The notes under the pieces: model-generated
Seen by the model: only the letters and a program-made list of their open reading frames with translations
Databases searched by the model: none
What the model was told of the DNA's origin: nothing
Assembly (NCBI RefSeq): GCF_026262505.1
Contig: NC_067206.1
Coordinates: 29,217,896 to 29,281,895, forward strand
Reading direction: 5' to 3'
DNA from: Trichomonas vaginalis G3
Taxonomy: Eukaryota > Parabasalia > Trichomonadida > Trichomonadidae
DNA length: 64,000 nt
Shown here: positions 40,395 to 50,450 of the stretch, in pieces
How the letters are laid out: each line of letters opens with the position of its first letter
How positions within the stretch are numbered: the first letter of the stretch is position 1
Position numbers and translations under genes: made by a program

Positions 40395-41969
40395 ATGCAG
40401 AATGAACAGCTAAACGAATTTACTCCAGCAGAGCATATTCATCAGATTCGCTCATATTTCGATATCATAGACAATGCAGTTCAAATTGGTGACACTAATA
40501 GAAAATATTCTGACGCAAAGATTCCATTACAACCTGGAACTGCTAAAGATAACACATGGGTAACATTCAATCTCTCACCTCCTGGTGAAAATATGTTGGA
40601 CCTTTACAATACATTCATTACGTATAAAATGGAAGGTCAATTTATTGTAGATAAAGAAATTGGTTCAGGTTCCAATAAAACAAACCCACCAGGATTTTGG
40701 ATTGGTTTCGATGACGCTTTCTATGCAGTTGCTGGATATCAAATCCTTGCAAATGGTCGTATCGTATATTCTCAAGACAACGCACGAGAAGAAGCATATA
40801 TAACTTCAAACTCACAAACTACCGAACAAATAAAGAAAGTAGATGTTTTCTCAAAGACTCGACATGAAGATGTATGGAGTCATTCGGGAACATGCAGAAC
40901 AGGACAAATTGTTAGTGGTCCAATTACAGCAGGAAAATCATTTGATTTTAAGCTTCGTTTAAGAATTCCTGTTAGAAGATTCCTTCCATTAGAAGCTATT
41001 CGATTTATTCCAGCTTTTGCAGGAAACATTCAGCTTAAAGTAAAGTTCAGTAGCGACGCCTTACAATGCACATCTATATCTGTAAATGATATCATTGCTT
41101 TCAATCCAACTCTTAAAGTTGCATTTGCTTCAGATTCAAATCCACCGACAAATAAATTTGTTCCATGGAATGAACCATTCACTATGATAACGAAGGCAGT
41201 AGAAGCTAGTGGAACAGTTACTATTACAACTTTAACCCAGCAACTATTTCGAACAAAGATGGATTTTAATGAATGTTTCATTCATCCAAAGTCATTCTCT
41301 TTAGACCCTAACATTTATACAGAACTTGTAGAACATTATACAAACGAGGCTTTATGTTTTCCTGTTAAAGTTATGGATTGGATTCCTATGGACGGTTCAT
41401 TCTCAAAGAATACAGATAGTTCAAGTGCAACATTTACAGCAGCTTATACGCCTATTAATGTTAAAAGTATTTGGGCACTATTTAGAAAGAAAGACAACTA
41501 TTATGTTAATTTTGAGAACCCTAAGTTTAAATATCTTCAGCTTTCCATGGGAGCTTATGGAAATATGCCTGCAGAACCTGAAAAATCATATGGACCTGTA
41601 TTTTATGAAATGGTTGCGAACGCTTGCAATACAAACAATGATATGATAGGATTTAATGAAGATGTTATGAGGTCATTGGTGGATGATGGTAGTGTGGAAC
41701 ATAAATGGGATAGCTATGACAACACACATTTCTTATGTGGTTTTCCAACAGAAGTGGACTTTTGCTTCCAGCAAGGTCAAACATCTACTGCTCCAATAAC
41801 ATACAAATTGTCTGTTAAAGGACCTATTGAACTAGCAACTGAAAATGTACCAAAGCCACTTATTGGATTTATGAGGGATTGTTGCTTTGCCATTCAGGTG
41901 CGTGCTAATGGCATCCCCATAATAAGATTAGATGACTATAACTTAGCTACGGACGACAGTGAGGAATAA
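40395..41969 (+). CDS. Major capsid protein (double jelly-roll type), outer Polinton, 524 aa
   Basis: This frame is open and colinear with the inner capsid protein, differing at a handful of residues. The near identity, in contrast to the diverged terminal-repeat gene and fibre N-terminus, shows that the core genes stayed under selection or were exchanged by recombination. Confidence 0.8.
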   Translation: MQNEQLNEFTPAEHIHQIRSYFDIIDNAVQIGDTNRKYSDAKIPLQPGTAKDNTWVTFNLSPPGENMLDLYNTFITYKMEGQFIVDKEIGSGSNKTNPPGFWIGFDDAFYAVAGYQILANGRIVYSQDNAREEAYITSNSQTTEQIKKVDVFSKTRHEDVWSHSGTCRTGQIVSGPITAGKSFDFKLRLRIPVRRFLPLEAIRFIPAFAGNIQLKVKFSSDALQCTSISVNDIIAFNPTLKVAFASDSNPPTNKFVPWNEPFTMITKAVEASGTVTITTLTQQLFRTKMDFNECFIHPKSFSLDPNIYTELVEHYTNEALCFPVKVMDWIPMDGSFSKNTDSSSATFTAAYTPINVKSIWALFRKKDNYYVNFENPKFKYLQLSMGAYGNMPAEPEKSYGPVFYEMVANACNTNNDMIGFNEDVMRSLVDDGSVEHKWDSYDNTHFLCGFPTEVDFCFQQGQTSTAPITYKLSVKGPIELATENVPKPLIGFMRDCCFAIQVRANGIPIIRLDDYNLATDDSEE

Positions 41970-41999
41970 AGGATGAACGTTTATTTTTAAAGCTTATAA

Positions 42000-42609
42000 A
42001 TGAGTTCTTCATCAAGCTCTCGTGAACTTTCACCATCTATGAAACAAACTTTACCAAACGATTATGGAGCACCTATTGAATATTTCTTACGAGCTGCACA
42101 ATGGCAAAGAGCAGTCTCACCAAGGTTAGGTGTTCCACCAGCTCCTGTCAAAAATAGCATTTGGTCAAGTCCTTATATAAGATATGGTCTCCCACTAGGT
42201 TTGCTAGCTACAGCAGGAGCAGTTATGATGTTGAAAAGAAATAAAGCAAATGTTGTAAATAATACTGAAGTAGCTGAAGTTAAACAAACTCCAACACCTT
42301 CGCCAAAACCAACGCCTTCACAAGCAAAACCTTCAATGACTCCTGAACCTATGGAAGTACAAACTCCTGTTCAAAAGTCAACTCCTAAACCGACTCCAAC
42401 ATTTAAACCAGAACCTACTCCTCAAATAAATCAGGAACTATTCCAGAAGGTTTTTACATTCATAATATGAAGGATGGTAGAGTTCAGTTTAGAAAGATAA
42501 AGCAACCATTAGATAAAGAAGGAATTTTGAGAAAGATTAAACTTCATGAGGACAACATTGCTGAACTTAAGAAGAAGCTAGAAGAGTTGGATAAAGGAAG
42601 AGAGTTATA
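42000..42609 (+). pseudogene. Pro-rich membrane protein region plus adjoining small gene (outer), broken
   Basis: It begins MSSSSSSRELSPS, has the hydrophobic stretch YGLPLGLLATAGAVMML, then the Pro/Thr-rich tail. It continues into sequence matching the inner small coiled-coil gene (8988-9224). The two inner genes are thus represented in one shorter region. Confidence 0.55.
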
Positions 42610-42623
42610 AAGCAATGAATTCA

Positions 42624-42667
42624 ACAGGGTGAAAAAACAGGTGAAAAACAGGTGAAATCTCACCTAA
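42624..42667. promoter_or_regulatory. AGGTGA cluster, outer right repeat
   Basis: Mirror of 237-289, also with the imperfect form GGTGAAATCTCACC. The right repeats of both elements share this variant, and the left repeats share the perfect one. Confidence 0.6.
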
Positions 42668-42765
42668 ATTTATTTTTGTGCTATGTTTTCATACGTGTGA
42701 GGGTGGTGATATCATTAATTTTTAAGTTTATTTTTTATTTTATTTTTTATTTTATTTTTATATAA

Positions 42766-43092
42766 ATGACGAAAACTATTGAGATAACAAACTACAACGG
42801 TCATGAGTTCAAGAATTTGTTCTTTGTTCCTCGTGAAAATACATTCTATCAGATACGAGGGAGAAAGGGTAAAGTTAGTTTGAGCGTTTACGACAACAAA
42901 CATAATGGGAGATATATAAAAGCAATAGATACAAACGGTAAGCGTGTTTCATTAGCTTTGTCAAAACTTACATACATTTATTTTGACAGTGATTTTGACT
43001 CTGACGATTGGAGTGACAGCAGCGATACTGAAGAATATGAACTATTGTGTGAAGCACAGCAATGGGAAGCGCTGCAATACTTTTGTAAATGA
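42766..43092 (+). CDS. Small gene in outer right terminal repeat, 108 aa
   Basis: The open frame MTKTIEITNYNGHEFKNLFF has a strongly acidic Asp/Ser run (FDSDFDSDDWSDSSDTEEYE). It is homologous to the inner terminal-repeat gene over the first 60 residues only. The mirror copy starts at 137. Confidence 0.75.
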   Translation: MTKTIEITNYNGHEFKNLFFVPRENTFYQIRGRKGKVSLSVYDNKHNGRYIKAIDTNGKRVSLALSKLTYIYFDSDFDSDDWSDSSDTEEYELLCEAQQWEALQYFCK

Positions 43093-43264
43093 GAACATTA
43101 GTGGGAACGTTAGTGAGAACGTTTATTTTTTCATTAGTGAAGTCGTTAGCGAAAATGTTAGTGAGGTGAAGTGATTGGCGGCTTTGTAAATATTTAAGGT
43201 TAAGTTAGTGTTGTCGTTTGTGTTGTAAAATATACGTTAGTGGTTTTGTAAAGTGTCAAACCGT

Positions 43265-43307
43265 TATCTTGGGTAAGGTGGAACGCAGTGCCGCCGTACC
43301 CAAGATA
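43265..43307. other. Terminal hairpin, outer element right end
   Basis: A perfect 11-bp stem (TATCTTGGGTA with TACCCAAGATA) surrounds a 21-nt loop containing CGCAGTGCC. It lies 12 nt inside the tip. The stem sequence differs from the inner element's, yet both halves differ together, while part of the loop is conserved. Confidence 0.8.
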
Positions 43308-43319
43308 GGGATACTAACT

Positions 43320-45115
43320 TAGGTTCGGGTCAGTATTTCCTTCCTTGAACTTTCTAATAGCTTCTTTATATCTGTCACTAAAGTCAAGAGTATCTGGGTA
43401 ACCATAATCTTCCTTAAGCATTTTTAAGAATTCTTGGTTTCCTTTTTCCCTACTTCTTTTATGTCCTTGCTCTGTTTGTGGTTGTTGTTGTGCTGGATTT
43501 TGAACTGTTGGTTGTTGTGTTGGTTTTGGTGCATGCCTGTGTCTGTGTCCATGTGACGATGTAAATGTTTTAGGTAGTCCTGGTGCAGGTGCTTCTCTTG
43601 GAGGGTTTGGTGGTATATAAGTTCCACCAGCTGGCACATATGTTCCATCTGCAGCATAATGTCCTACCTGACTTTTCGTTTTTAAGAAAGCATTTACTAG
43701 GTCTGTTTTGGTCTGTTGTAACTCTTTTCTTGACTTTCCACAACAGCTGCTCTAACGGCGTCATAGGCACTTTGAACTGCCTGTCTCGTTGCTGCATCTG
43801 TTATTTTCGTCATATTTTGTGCTACCTCTCTTAACTCTTTGTCGAAACCTTCAGACTTCAGTTTCTTTCCAGATGAGAAGTCGTTCACTAGTTTCACCTT
43901 ACTATGAAGAGCTTCGAAGGCATTCTTAAAGTCAGCATTCATTAAAGCTTCATTTGAACTGTCTTCATCCGCTTGTATTTTTGTCCTTATTGACCCTATA
44001 AGTTGGGCTGCTTTAGCGTTGGCTTGGGCATCTAACCAGTCATTATTAGCATTTTATAATATCTGCGCTTTTCATTGCCTTTTGCATGGCTGCGTCGTTA
44101 TTTTTACTTTCTTGTGCTAAGTTTTCATACTGTACGGTTTGGTTTTGCAACTGTAAAAGTTTTTCTGCCTTTACATTTGCTTCAACTTCTTTTTTATACT
44201 CATCGCTATCCATATATGTCTTCATGGCTTTTTGTTTTATCTCTTCATCTTTCAGTACTTTATATTGAGTAGTATGGTTTTTCAAATTTATAACATCTTG
44301 TTCCATTTTTGCTACTTCTGCTGCTTTTTCTGACACTTTTTTTGCATATTCCTCTGTACTTAGTTCTTTCAGTTGTTCTTCTTTCTTCTTTTTCTCTACG
44401 TTTAACTCATTTAGTTTCTTTGTGTGTCTGTCATATTCTAGTTTCTTTTCGTTTTCACTTATTTGTTTCTGTATGTCTATGTTTGACTTTTTGACATCTG
44501 TTATTTGATTTTTGAGTGAACTCAAATTCATTTGACTTTGAGGGTTATAAGCTGTTCCGTCTGCAGCTCCACCATAGCCTGCCATTTTCGCTAAAAGTGC
44601 CGCTCTTAAACCTCCACTCTGTGCACCAATAACTCTGTTTAAAAGCATAGGGTTGCTTGACATTTGTTGCAACATAGTGGGGTCATTCATCATTTGTTGT
44701 TGCAACTGTTGTTGTGGTGTCAGTTTTAATATTGGATGTTTCAATGCTCCCTTCCTCTTACGTATATTCTTACGTAGCTTACGTGGCATTTTAAGTGAAG
44801 TTAAAAAGTGGTTTTTGACAGATGTTTATATGACACTTTTTGTTCAGCACAAAAAACTACTCGGTCAAAGTGTTGTCAGTTTTGTAAAATAACGGTCCTA
44901 TCTCATTCTATAAGGGGGAAAAGGCTTCTCAAAGTATACTTCCTTGGAACGCCTGTAACTTTTCCTGTAGCGACGATAGACCCTTACTTGTCCGGACAAA
45001 GTTATACTATTTTGAGTGCTCTACAAAAAAGTCAACGGCTGGCTCGTCCTCAGAAATTTTTTATGGGCTAGAGGGCGCAACGCGCCTGGAAGCCCCACTT
45101 GCCTTCCCTTTTTGA
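43320..45115 (-). mobile_element. Remnant of a third, unassigned element, possibly virus-like
   Basis: From the outer Polinton tip onward the sequence is less AT-rich than the host DNA and carries one long minus-strand coding region from 44789. It has a very basic start (MPRKLRKNIRKRKGALK), Gln/Met-rich segments, a long Lys/Glu coiled coil and a His/Gln/Pro-rich end. The outer Polinton tip lies at the 3' edge of this region. It is broken, with a few breaks. The right 0.3 kb (44790-45115) holds no gene; it may be the element's end. Neither family nor function was recognised. Confidence 0.45.
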
Positions 45116-46310
45116 AGTGCAAAAAAGCAATATTTTTTGATTATGTTAATAATTTTTTCATTCTTCAACTTAAAGCTGATCAAATCTCAACCATTATGAT
45201 AAAAATGATATACATCATACAAATTACAGGTAAATTAATAATGATTTTATTTCTACAACAACAAGTCAATAGAATAAACGTATCTAAGTGTATTCGTAAA
45301 TTCCTTGTAATGGTTATTGATCATGATATCAAACAATAACAATGCGATAAGATTTCAAATTTCAACTTGAAATGAACCTTACGAAATCCAAGTAATTGTT
45401 TGGCAATTAATTATAATTTGGTGAGAAAAGTCAATTCACTCCTGCAAAACTGCATTAATGCATTTTAACATCGCAATTTAATCTCTACACAAAAATCGTA
45501 GTTGCCGATTTACTGTATATTTCAACTGCGCATTCATTATTTGAAGGCGATTTATATATCTGATTATCTAACAAAATTTTGGCTGGATACTATCGAATCG
45601 AAAATTGATTTTTTAATGTATGCTTCAGTAAACGTGATTCATGTTTTTAATCATTTTAGATGCTATCCCATTACTGTGAATAATTTATAACGACATTTAC
45701 TGAAATTGTTAAATATAATCAATCCAGAGAGGGGTAATTCGAGTAAACATCCTATTACAAAGCATAGATTGCTATGTTCTGTTGTAATGCCGCAATGATG
45801 GCTTGCTTGATAAAATACATAGGGAGATTAGAGGCTTTAATATGCCCTTGATTTTTTTAAACTTTAAGGTTATATCTTTTAAAAATGACAAAAAGCTTAA
45901 TTTATAAGCTTTGTATAAAAATTCTTGATGAATTGAACTCATATTTGTTCATATAATAGAAAGTAATATTATGGTGAACCAAAGCATATGCTATTGAAAT
46001 AACATGAGAATTGCTAAATATGCTTAAATGTTGCTCAACCAAGTTGATTATGGTAATGAAAACTACCATCAACTGTTAAAAAAATTGAGAAGCCTTAACG
46101 ATGGTACCTGAATTTGGAAGTAAACTATTTAATTATCCGCCGTTGTTCACAAAAGTCAATTATAAAAAAATGGAGGAAAAATAATTATGACTATATATAG
46201 ATGTTCAATTGATAGCAAATCTAAAAAACGTTTTAAAACAATTATCAAATGAGCTGCATATCAAAGACATACTCATCTCCTGGTTCTTATCTTTTGGATA
46301 ATTCGACCAA
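45116..46310. other. Host intergenic region without recognised gene
   Basis: A/T-rich DNA with only short chance frames. No repeats, RNA gene or transposon end was recognised. It may include missing upstream sequence of the membrane-protein gene that follows. Confidence 0.5.
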
Positions 46311-47393
46311 TTGTTCGTCAATTTCGATATCAAGTTCAATAAATCAAATCCCACATTGATTTTTTTAAATACATATTTTTTGTATTATCAATCAACCTTA
46401 ATGAATGTACCAGCTTCAATACCCTATTTCAGCAAAGATACGTTTCAATACGATCAAAATCAGACATATCCTTTCCATATTGTTGAATGGCCAAATGATT
46501 GTACTCAAGGAAAAATAATAGTTAATGCAACCAATTATTCGACAACATTATCAAGTACAACATTAATTCATGATTACACATACTGCTATTATATATCTAG
46601 TTTTGGAAACATCAGCATTAATGTTAAAAATGGATTCAACTATACCAACGTTGACTACTTCTTAAGCGATAAAATATCATCAAGTAATTCAAATTCATTA
46701 AAGAACAATCTTTCTCTTATTTCTCCATTTATTGGAATTAGAATTCGAAGTTTTTCTCCAAGCGATGACGGGAAAAATTTCACTATTGGAATAAATAGTA
46801 GCGCAATCAATCAATCATCATTCTACGAAAATGAGTTTTATTTTACTATTACAACCCCTTCTCCAACAAACACATCATCAAAAGGGACAAATAAAAAGAC
46901 AGTAATTATCGTCATAGTTGTCGTTATTGTAATCATACTTGTAATATTAGCCTGCATCTGTTATAACAAGAAAAATAAACAAAAGGTTTCACCAGAAAAC
47001 GAGCAAAATGAACAGCAACAAGGCCCTACTAATCAAAACTCAACACAACAACAACAAAGTTCAAATAATTATCCAGGTACAACAAATGTTAATTACCAGC
47101 AGCAATATCCAAATACTGTTCAATATGGATCACAGGCAAATTACCAACAACAATATCCTAATCAGAATTATCAACAATACCAACAACAGCAATATCAGCA
47201 GCAAAATTATCAACCTCAGCAATACGAACAACAGCAATATACCATGCAACAACAATTTGCCCAACAAAATTATCAGGCACAACAATATGCCCAACAACAA
47301 CCGTACCCACAGCAAAATTATCAGCAGCAACAATATAACCAACAGCAATATCAGCCACAAATGTACCAGCAAGGCTATCCAGGCCAACAATAG
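46311..47393 (+). CDS. Single-pass membrane protein with Gln/Tyr/Pro-rich cytoplasmic tail, 360 aa
   Basis: The sequence shows an Asn/Ser/Thr-rich ectodomain with many N-x-S/T sites (to about residue 190), one strong membrane helix (about 196-219: VIIVIVVVIVIILVILACIC) followed by KKNKQK, and a tail of about 135 residues built of QQYPQQNYQ-like repeats. This looks like a trichomonad surface-protein layout. No signal peptide is visible; an alternative start is at 46401 (MNVPAS), and the 5' end of a longer gene could be missing. The tail could promote self-association or adaptor binding, which is inference. Confidence 0.6.
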   Translation: MFVNFDIKFNKSNPTLIFLNTYFLYYQSTLMNVPASIPYFSKDTFQYDQNQTYPFHIVEWPNDCTQGKIIVNATNYSTTLSSTTLIHDYTYCYYISSFGNISINVKNGFNYTNVDYFLSDKISSSNSNSLKNNLSLISPFIGIRIRSFSPSDDGKNFTIGINSSAINQSSFYENEFYFTITTPSPTNTSSKGTNKKTVIIVIVVVIVIILVILACICYNKKNKQKVSPENEQNEQQQGPTNQNSTQQQQSSNNYPGTTNVNYQQQYPNTVQYGSQANYQQQYPNQNYQQYQQQQYQQQNYQPQQYEQQQYTMQQQFAQQNYQAQQYAQQQPYPQQNYQQQQYNQQQYQPQMYQQGYPGQQ

Positions 47394-48574
47394 ACTGTAT
47401 ATTCATGAAACTGAATAAAAATTAATAATTTTTTTTGATATTTCTCTCTTAAGATCGAGTCGAAATAGCACATAGAATAATTTAGCATATATTTGAAAGA
47501 TAATTTTTTTTAATTAAAAGAATAAATGCTCAATATATAGCTTTCATTATTTAAAATAATAAAACCTCATTTGTAATTCAGCATTTTGTCATAATACACA
47601 TTGATATGAAGATAAAATCAGTTTATGATATTATAATATGATTAAAATTGAATCACATACGACAATTCATTTAAAATTAATGCCTAATTCCTATTATAAT
47701 ATTATTTTCTTGGGTATTATATAATCATGTGAATAGCTCGAAATGGACAACAAATAAGTTATATGGAGTTAATTCTAAGTCAGAATTTAGCATGATTATT
47801 ATGAAAATAGCACTAAATTAGAAACAATCAATTTTGAAAGCAAAAAAAGATAACTACGATCAAGAAGATGCTGTTTTGAAATAGTTTCGATTTATCGATT
47901 ATATACCAAGATAATTTCTTTTTGATTTTGAGAGAGTAAAATACTAATTTACATAAAAGTTATGTGAATCATAAAACAATCTCTAATTTAACTTTACTGT
48001 CATGTGTGTACTTGGGAAACAATTGTTATTCAATCCAACGTATTTAATCTAATCAGTTTCTGAGATTCCTTAAATTGTTAATTTAAAACTCTTTCCAATA
48101 ATGGTTACTATACTAATTTACTTTCCAACGTACTAAATTATTCCAATTTCAATTCTTAGAATAAAAAAATTGTACACAAAATTGTCAAAATTTAATAAAA
48201 TTCGATTTACTCAAGAATAGCAATATAATAAAAATAAAACAAAAAATTATCAAGAAGTATCACAATCCATTAATTTGCAAAATAATATTACATTCAAATG
48301 ATTAAATAAAACCATTTTTATTCTGAAAAAAAATTTCAATTTTTTGAAAAGACCTATGAACCTTTATATTATATCATCAACTGCATGAATATTAATGATC
48401 AATATTTTCTAGTTTTTGAAAGAATTTCGTCAATAATCAGTTTGAGAACAATATTGAAAATACAATTGAAAACAGGATAAATAGCAATTATCCCACATAT
48501 ATAATACATTATTTTTTTAAATAAATTTTTCTTCAAAATAAATTATTTTCAAAAAATAATTTTATAAAATAATA
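47394..48574. other. Host intergenic region without recognised gene
   Basis: Very A/T-rich (long A and T runs near 48300 and 48520). No coding frame, RNA gene or repeat was recognised. Confidence 0.5.
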
Positions 48575-49138
48575 ATGAAAACAAGTTATGTTAGGAGATC
48601 AAGATCGGGATACAGAAAAAATGCTCCGAAAAACAAGTTCACTCTCTCAGAAGATAATGCGCTACGCGTCCTCGTGGAAAAATTCGGGGAATCCAATTGG
48701 GATTTAATTTCGAATATGATTCAAACAAGAAATAGTAGACAATGTCGTGATAGATGGGAATATTACTTAGCCCCAAAGCTTAACAAAAATCCTTGGTCTG
48801 AAGAAGAAGATAAAAAACTTATTCATCTTATAAGAACTGTTGGCCCTCATTGGGTCAAAGTTTCTAAATATTTTGATGGAAGAACAGATACACAAATTAA
48901 AAATAGATGGAATATTCTAAAACGTAAGTTATCAAATGAGAAATACATTGAAACTTCAGAAGATGAGCCTAAAGTTAAACAGGTTAGTGATGAAAGTTGT
49001 AAAATTCCTGTGAAGCGAGCGGATATTACCCAGCAAATTGTTGTTAATAACAATGATCCTATTTTCGGAAAAATTGAAATTGCTTGCAATCAAATTGCGA
49101 CAGATCTTTCTGATGACCCTTATATGGGATTTTTATAG
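48575..49138 (+). CDS. R2R3-type Myb DNA-binding protein, 187 aa
   Basis: Two Myb repeats: residues about 20-67 (FTLSEDNALRVLVEKFG, SNWDLISNMI, RQCRDRWEYYL) and 70-119 (PWSEEEDKKLIHLIRTVGPH, WVKVSKYF, RTDTQIKNRWNILKRKL). The first Trp of the first repeat is replaced by Phe. The N-terminus is basic, and the C-terminus is short and unmatched. Trichomonads have large Myb families that bind promoters; the target here is unknown. Confidence 0.88.
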   Translation: MKTSYVRRSRSGYRKNAPKNKFTLSEDNALRVLVEKFGESNWDLISNMIQTRNSRQCRDRWEYYLAPKLNKNPWSEEEDKKLIHLIRTVGPHWVKVSKYFDGRTDTQIKNRWNILKRKLSNEKYIETSEDEPKVKQVSDESCKIPVKRADITQQIVVNNNDPIFGKIEIACNQIATDLSDDPYMGFL

Positions 49139-50450
49139 ACTTACGGCTTCTTTGTTCTTCTTTTTGTAAATTTCGAAAGGTGACCAAACTATTTTTTGAA
49201 AGTCCGCCATAACTTTAATGGTACTATTTCAGCGTGTACAATGAATACAAAAATTCTAAGAGTGCCACATAAAATAGTACTTTAGACTTGAGTTAATGCT
49301 ACCAAGCAAATGTTAAAAAGATGACTTTAGTGTTTTGATAATCAAAGATTAAAATCATTATTGTCTAAATCAATAATCATAACGACAGAAGTTAATGTTT
49401 TTTCATCAGTGCTTTAAATCCACTTTTAAAAGTATACCTCAAAAATCAAAATATCAAAAAAAATTGGCCGATAGGTTTGGCTTTAATTTTTGTCTGCTTT
49501 TATGATTTGATATGGATGTTATAATTTTAAAAGTTGAGCCAAATTCACCAATAGATTTTTGAGATTTGCAAATACTCAATAATTTTCAGCGTGTTATCTT
49601 TTATTAAAAGAACTATTTGGTTTCAGTATCATATAAATTGATATTTACTTTCTATTTGAACCTTCATTTAGCTAATGATTTAATAATACAGATTTCATCT
49701 AGTCCTTATAAGAGAATTTTGAATTTGTTATAATAAAAAAACAAACAGATATAGCTTACACTTCTATAATAAAGATACCTTTTATAGAAATCAGTATGAA
49801 ATGTGTTTTGGCTTATTGGAAGCATATCAGACATAATCGCCATAATCAAAAAATCTATATACCCAATAAGTAATAAATTTGTCGATATAGATTTTCCATA
49901 AAATTAGTTTTTAGTCTGATCTTAAAATAAATTTAATTTTTTATAAAAAAAATCACATTTAAAAGTACCTTTTTAGTAGCTCGAAATCCTGTTGGTGGAT
50001 TTCGGGCGTACTTCAAAATTAGCTTTTCTTCTACATATGCAAGCTATATTTTAAATATGGGGCAAATCGGATCGGCGAAAGGAGTTTAGTTACCTTTTTC
50101 GAGACTCTTAATTTGTATATTGACTAAATAATCATTTTTCCTTTCTTATCAATCTAAATTTTCTTAGAATGATAATAATAAATCTCCAAAAATTAGTGTT
50201 TAATTCAAAATTTTCCTATTGTTTTTCATAATATTCTTTCCATTCGCCAAATGCTTATATATCGGAATGTTCATGTTCTGTTGAATTAATGACAGCATTT
50301 ATCTCTAGCATTTTGATTCAAATGTAAATTAATTTATCATTTGTTATTAAATGAATAATCGGTTATTAAGAAATATCCCATTACCAGTTTATTCTAATAA
50401 TATGAGGGGAAAAAAGTAAATTGAAAAATACAAACAATTTTTAAATAAAT
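49139..50450. other. Host intergenic region without recognised gene
   Basis: A 1.3-kb A/T-rich spacer. A slightly GC-richer patch near 49975-50090 (GGTGGATTTCGGGCG) was checked for a tRNA-like fold and none was evident. Nothing else was recognised. Confidence 0.5.

Larger units (their letters stand above)
1..43319. mobile_element. Outer Polinton/Maverick element (left end outside window), interrupted by a second Polinton
   Basis: The parts seen are a terminal inverted repeat at each end (the left one cut by the window edge), capsid genes, packaging ATPase, fibre, integrase, primase-helicase, family B polymerase and several small genes. The right tip at 43319 reads ATACTAACT, the reverse complement of the AGTTAGTAT tip of this family. 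Subtracting the inner element (8313-30700) and adding the missing left tip (about 0.4 kb, judged from the right repeat) gives roughly 21 kb. It is a broken fossil with about twenty breaks, but most genes are still readable, so it is not ancient; it is older than the inner element it contains. The 3' flank is another, unassigned element. Confidence 0.9.
42594..43319. repeat. Outer Polinton right terminal inverted repeat
   Basis: This repeat of about 0.73 kb contains the 3' end of an internal gene, an AGGTGA/TCACCT cluster, a 108-aa gene, sub-terminal GTTAGTGA-type iterons and a terminal hairpin (43265-43307). The outermost part is homologous to the inner element's repeat, but the hairpin stem and the enclosed gene have diverged. 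Confidence 0.87.

Noticed and set aside
47008-47418. Overlapping Asn/Gln-rich frames on both strands
   Set aside because: They are frame shadows of the repetitive codons of the membrane-protein tail (46311-47393).
49975-50090. Possible tRNA or small structured RNA
   Set aside because: A GC-richer patch was noticed, but no cloverleaf, anticodon arm or box elements could be drawn.
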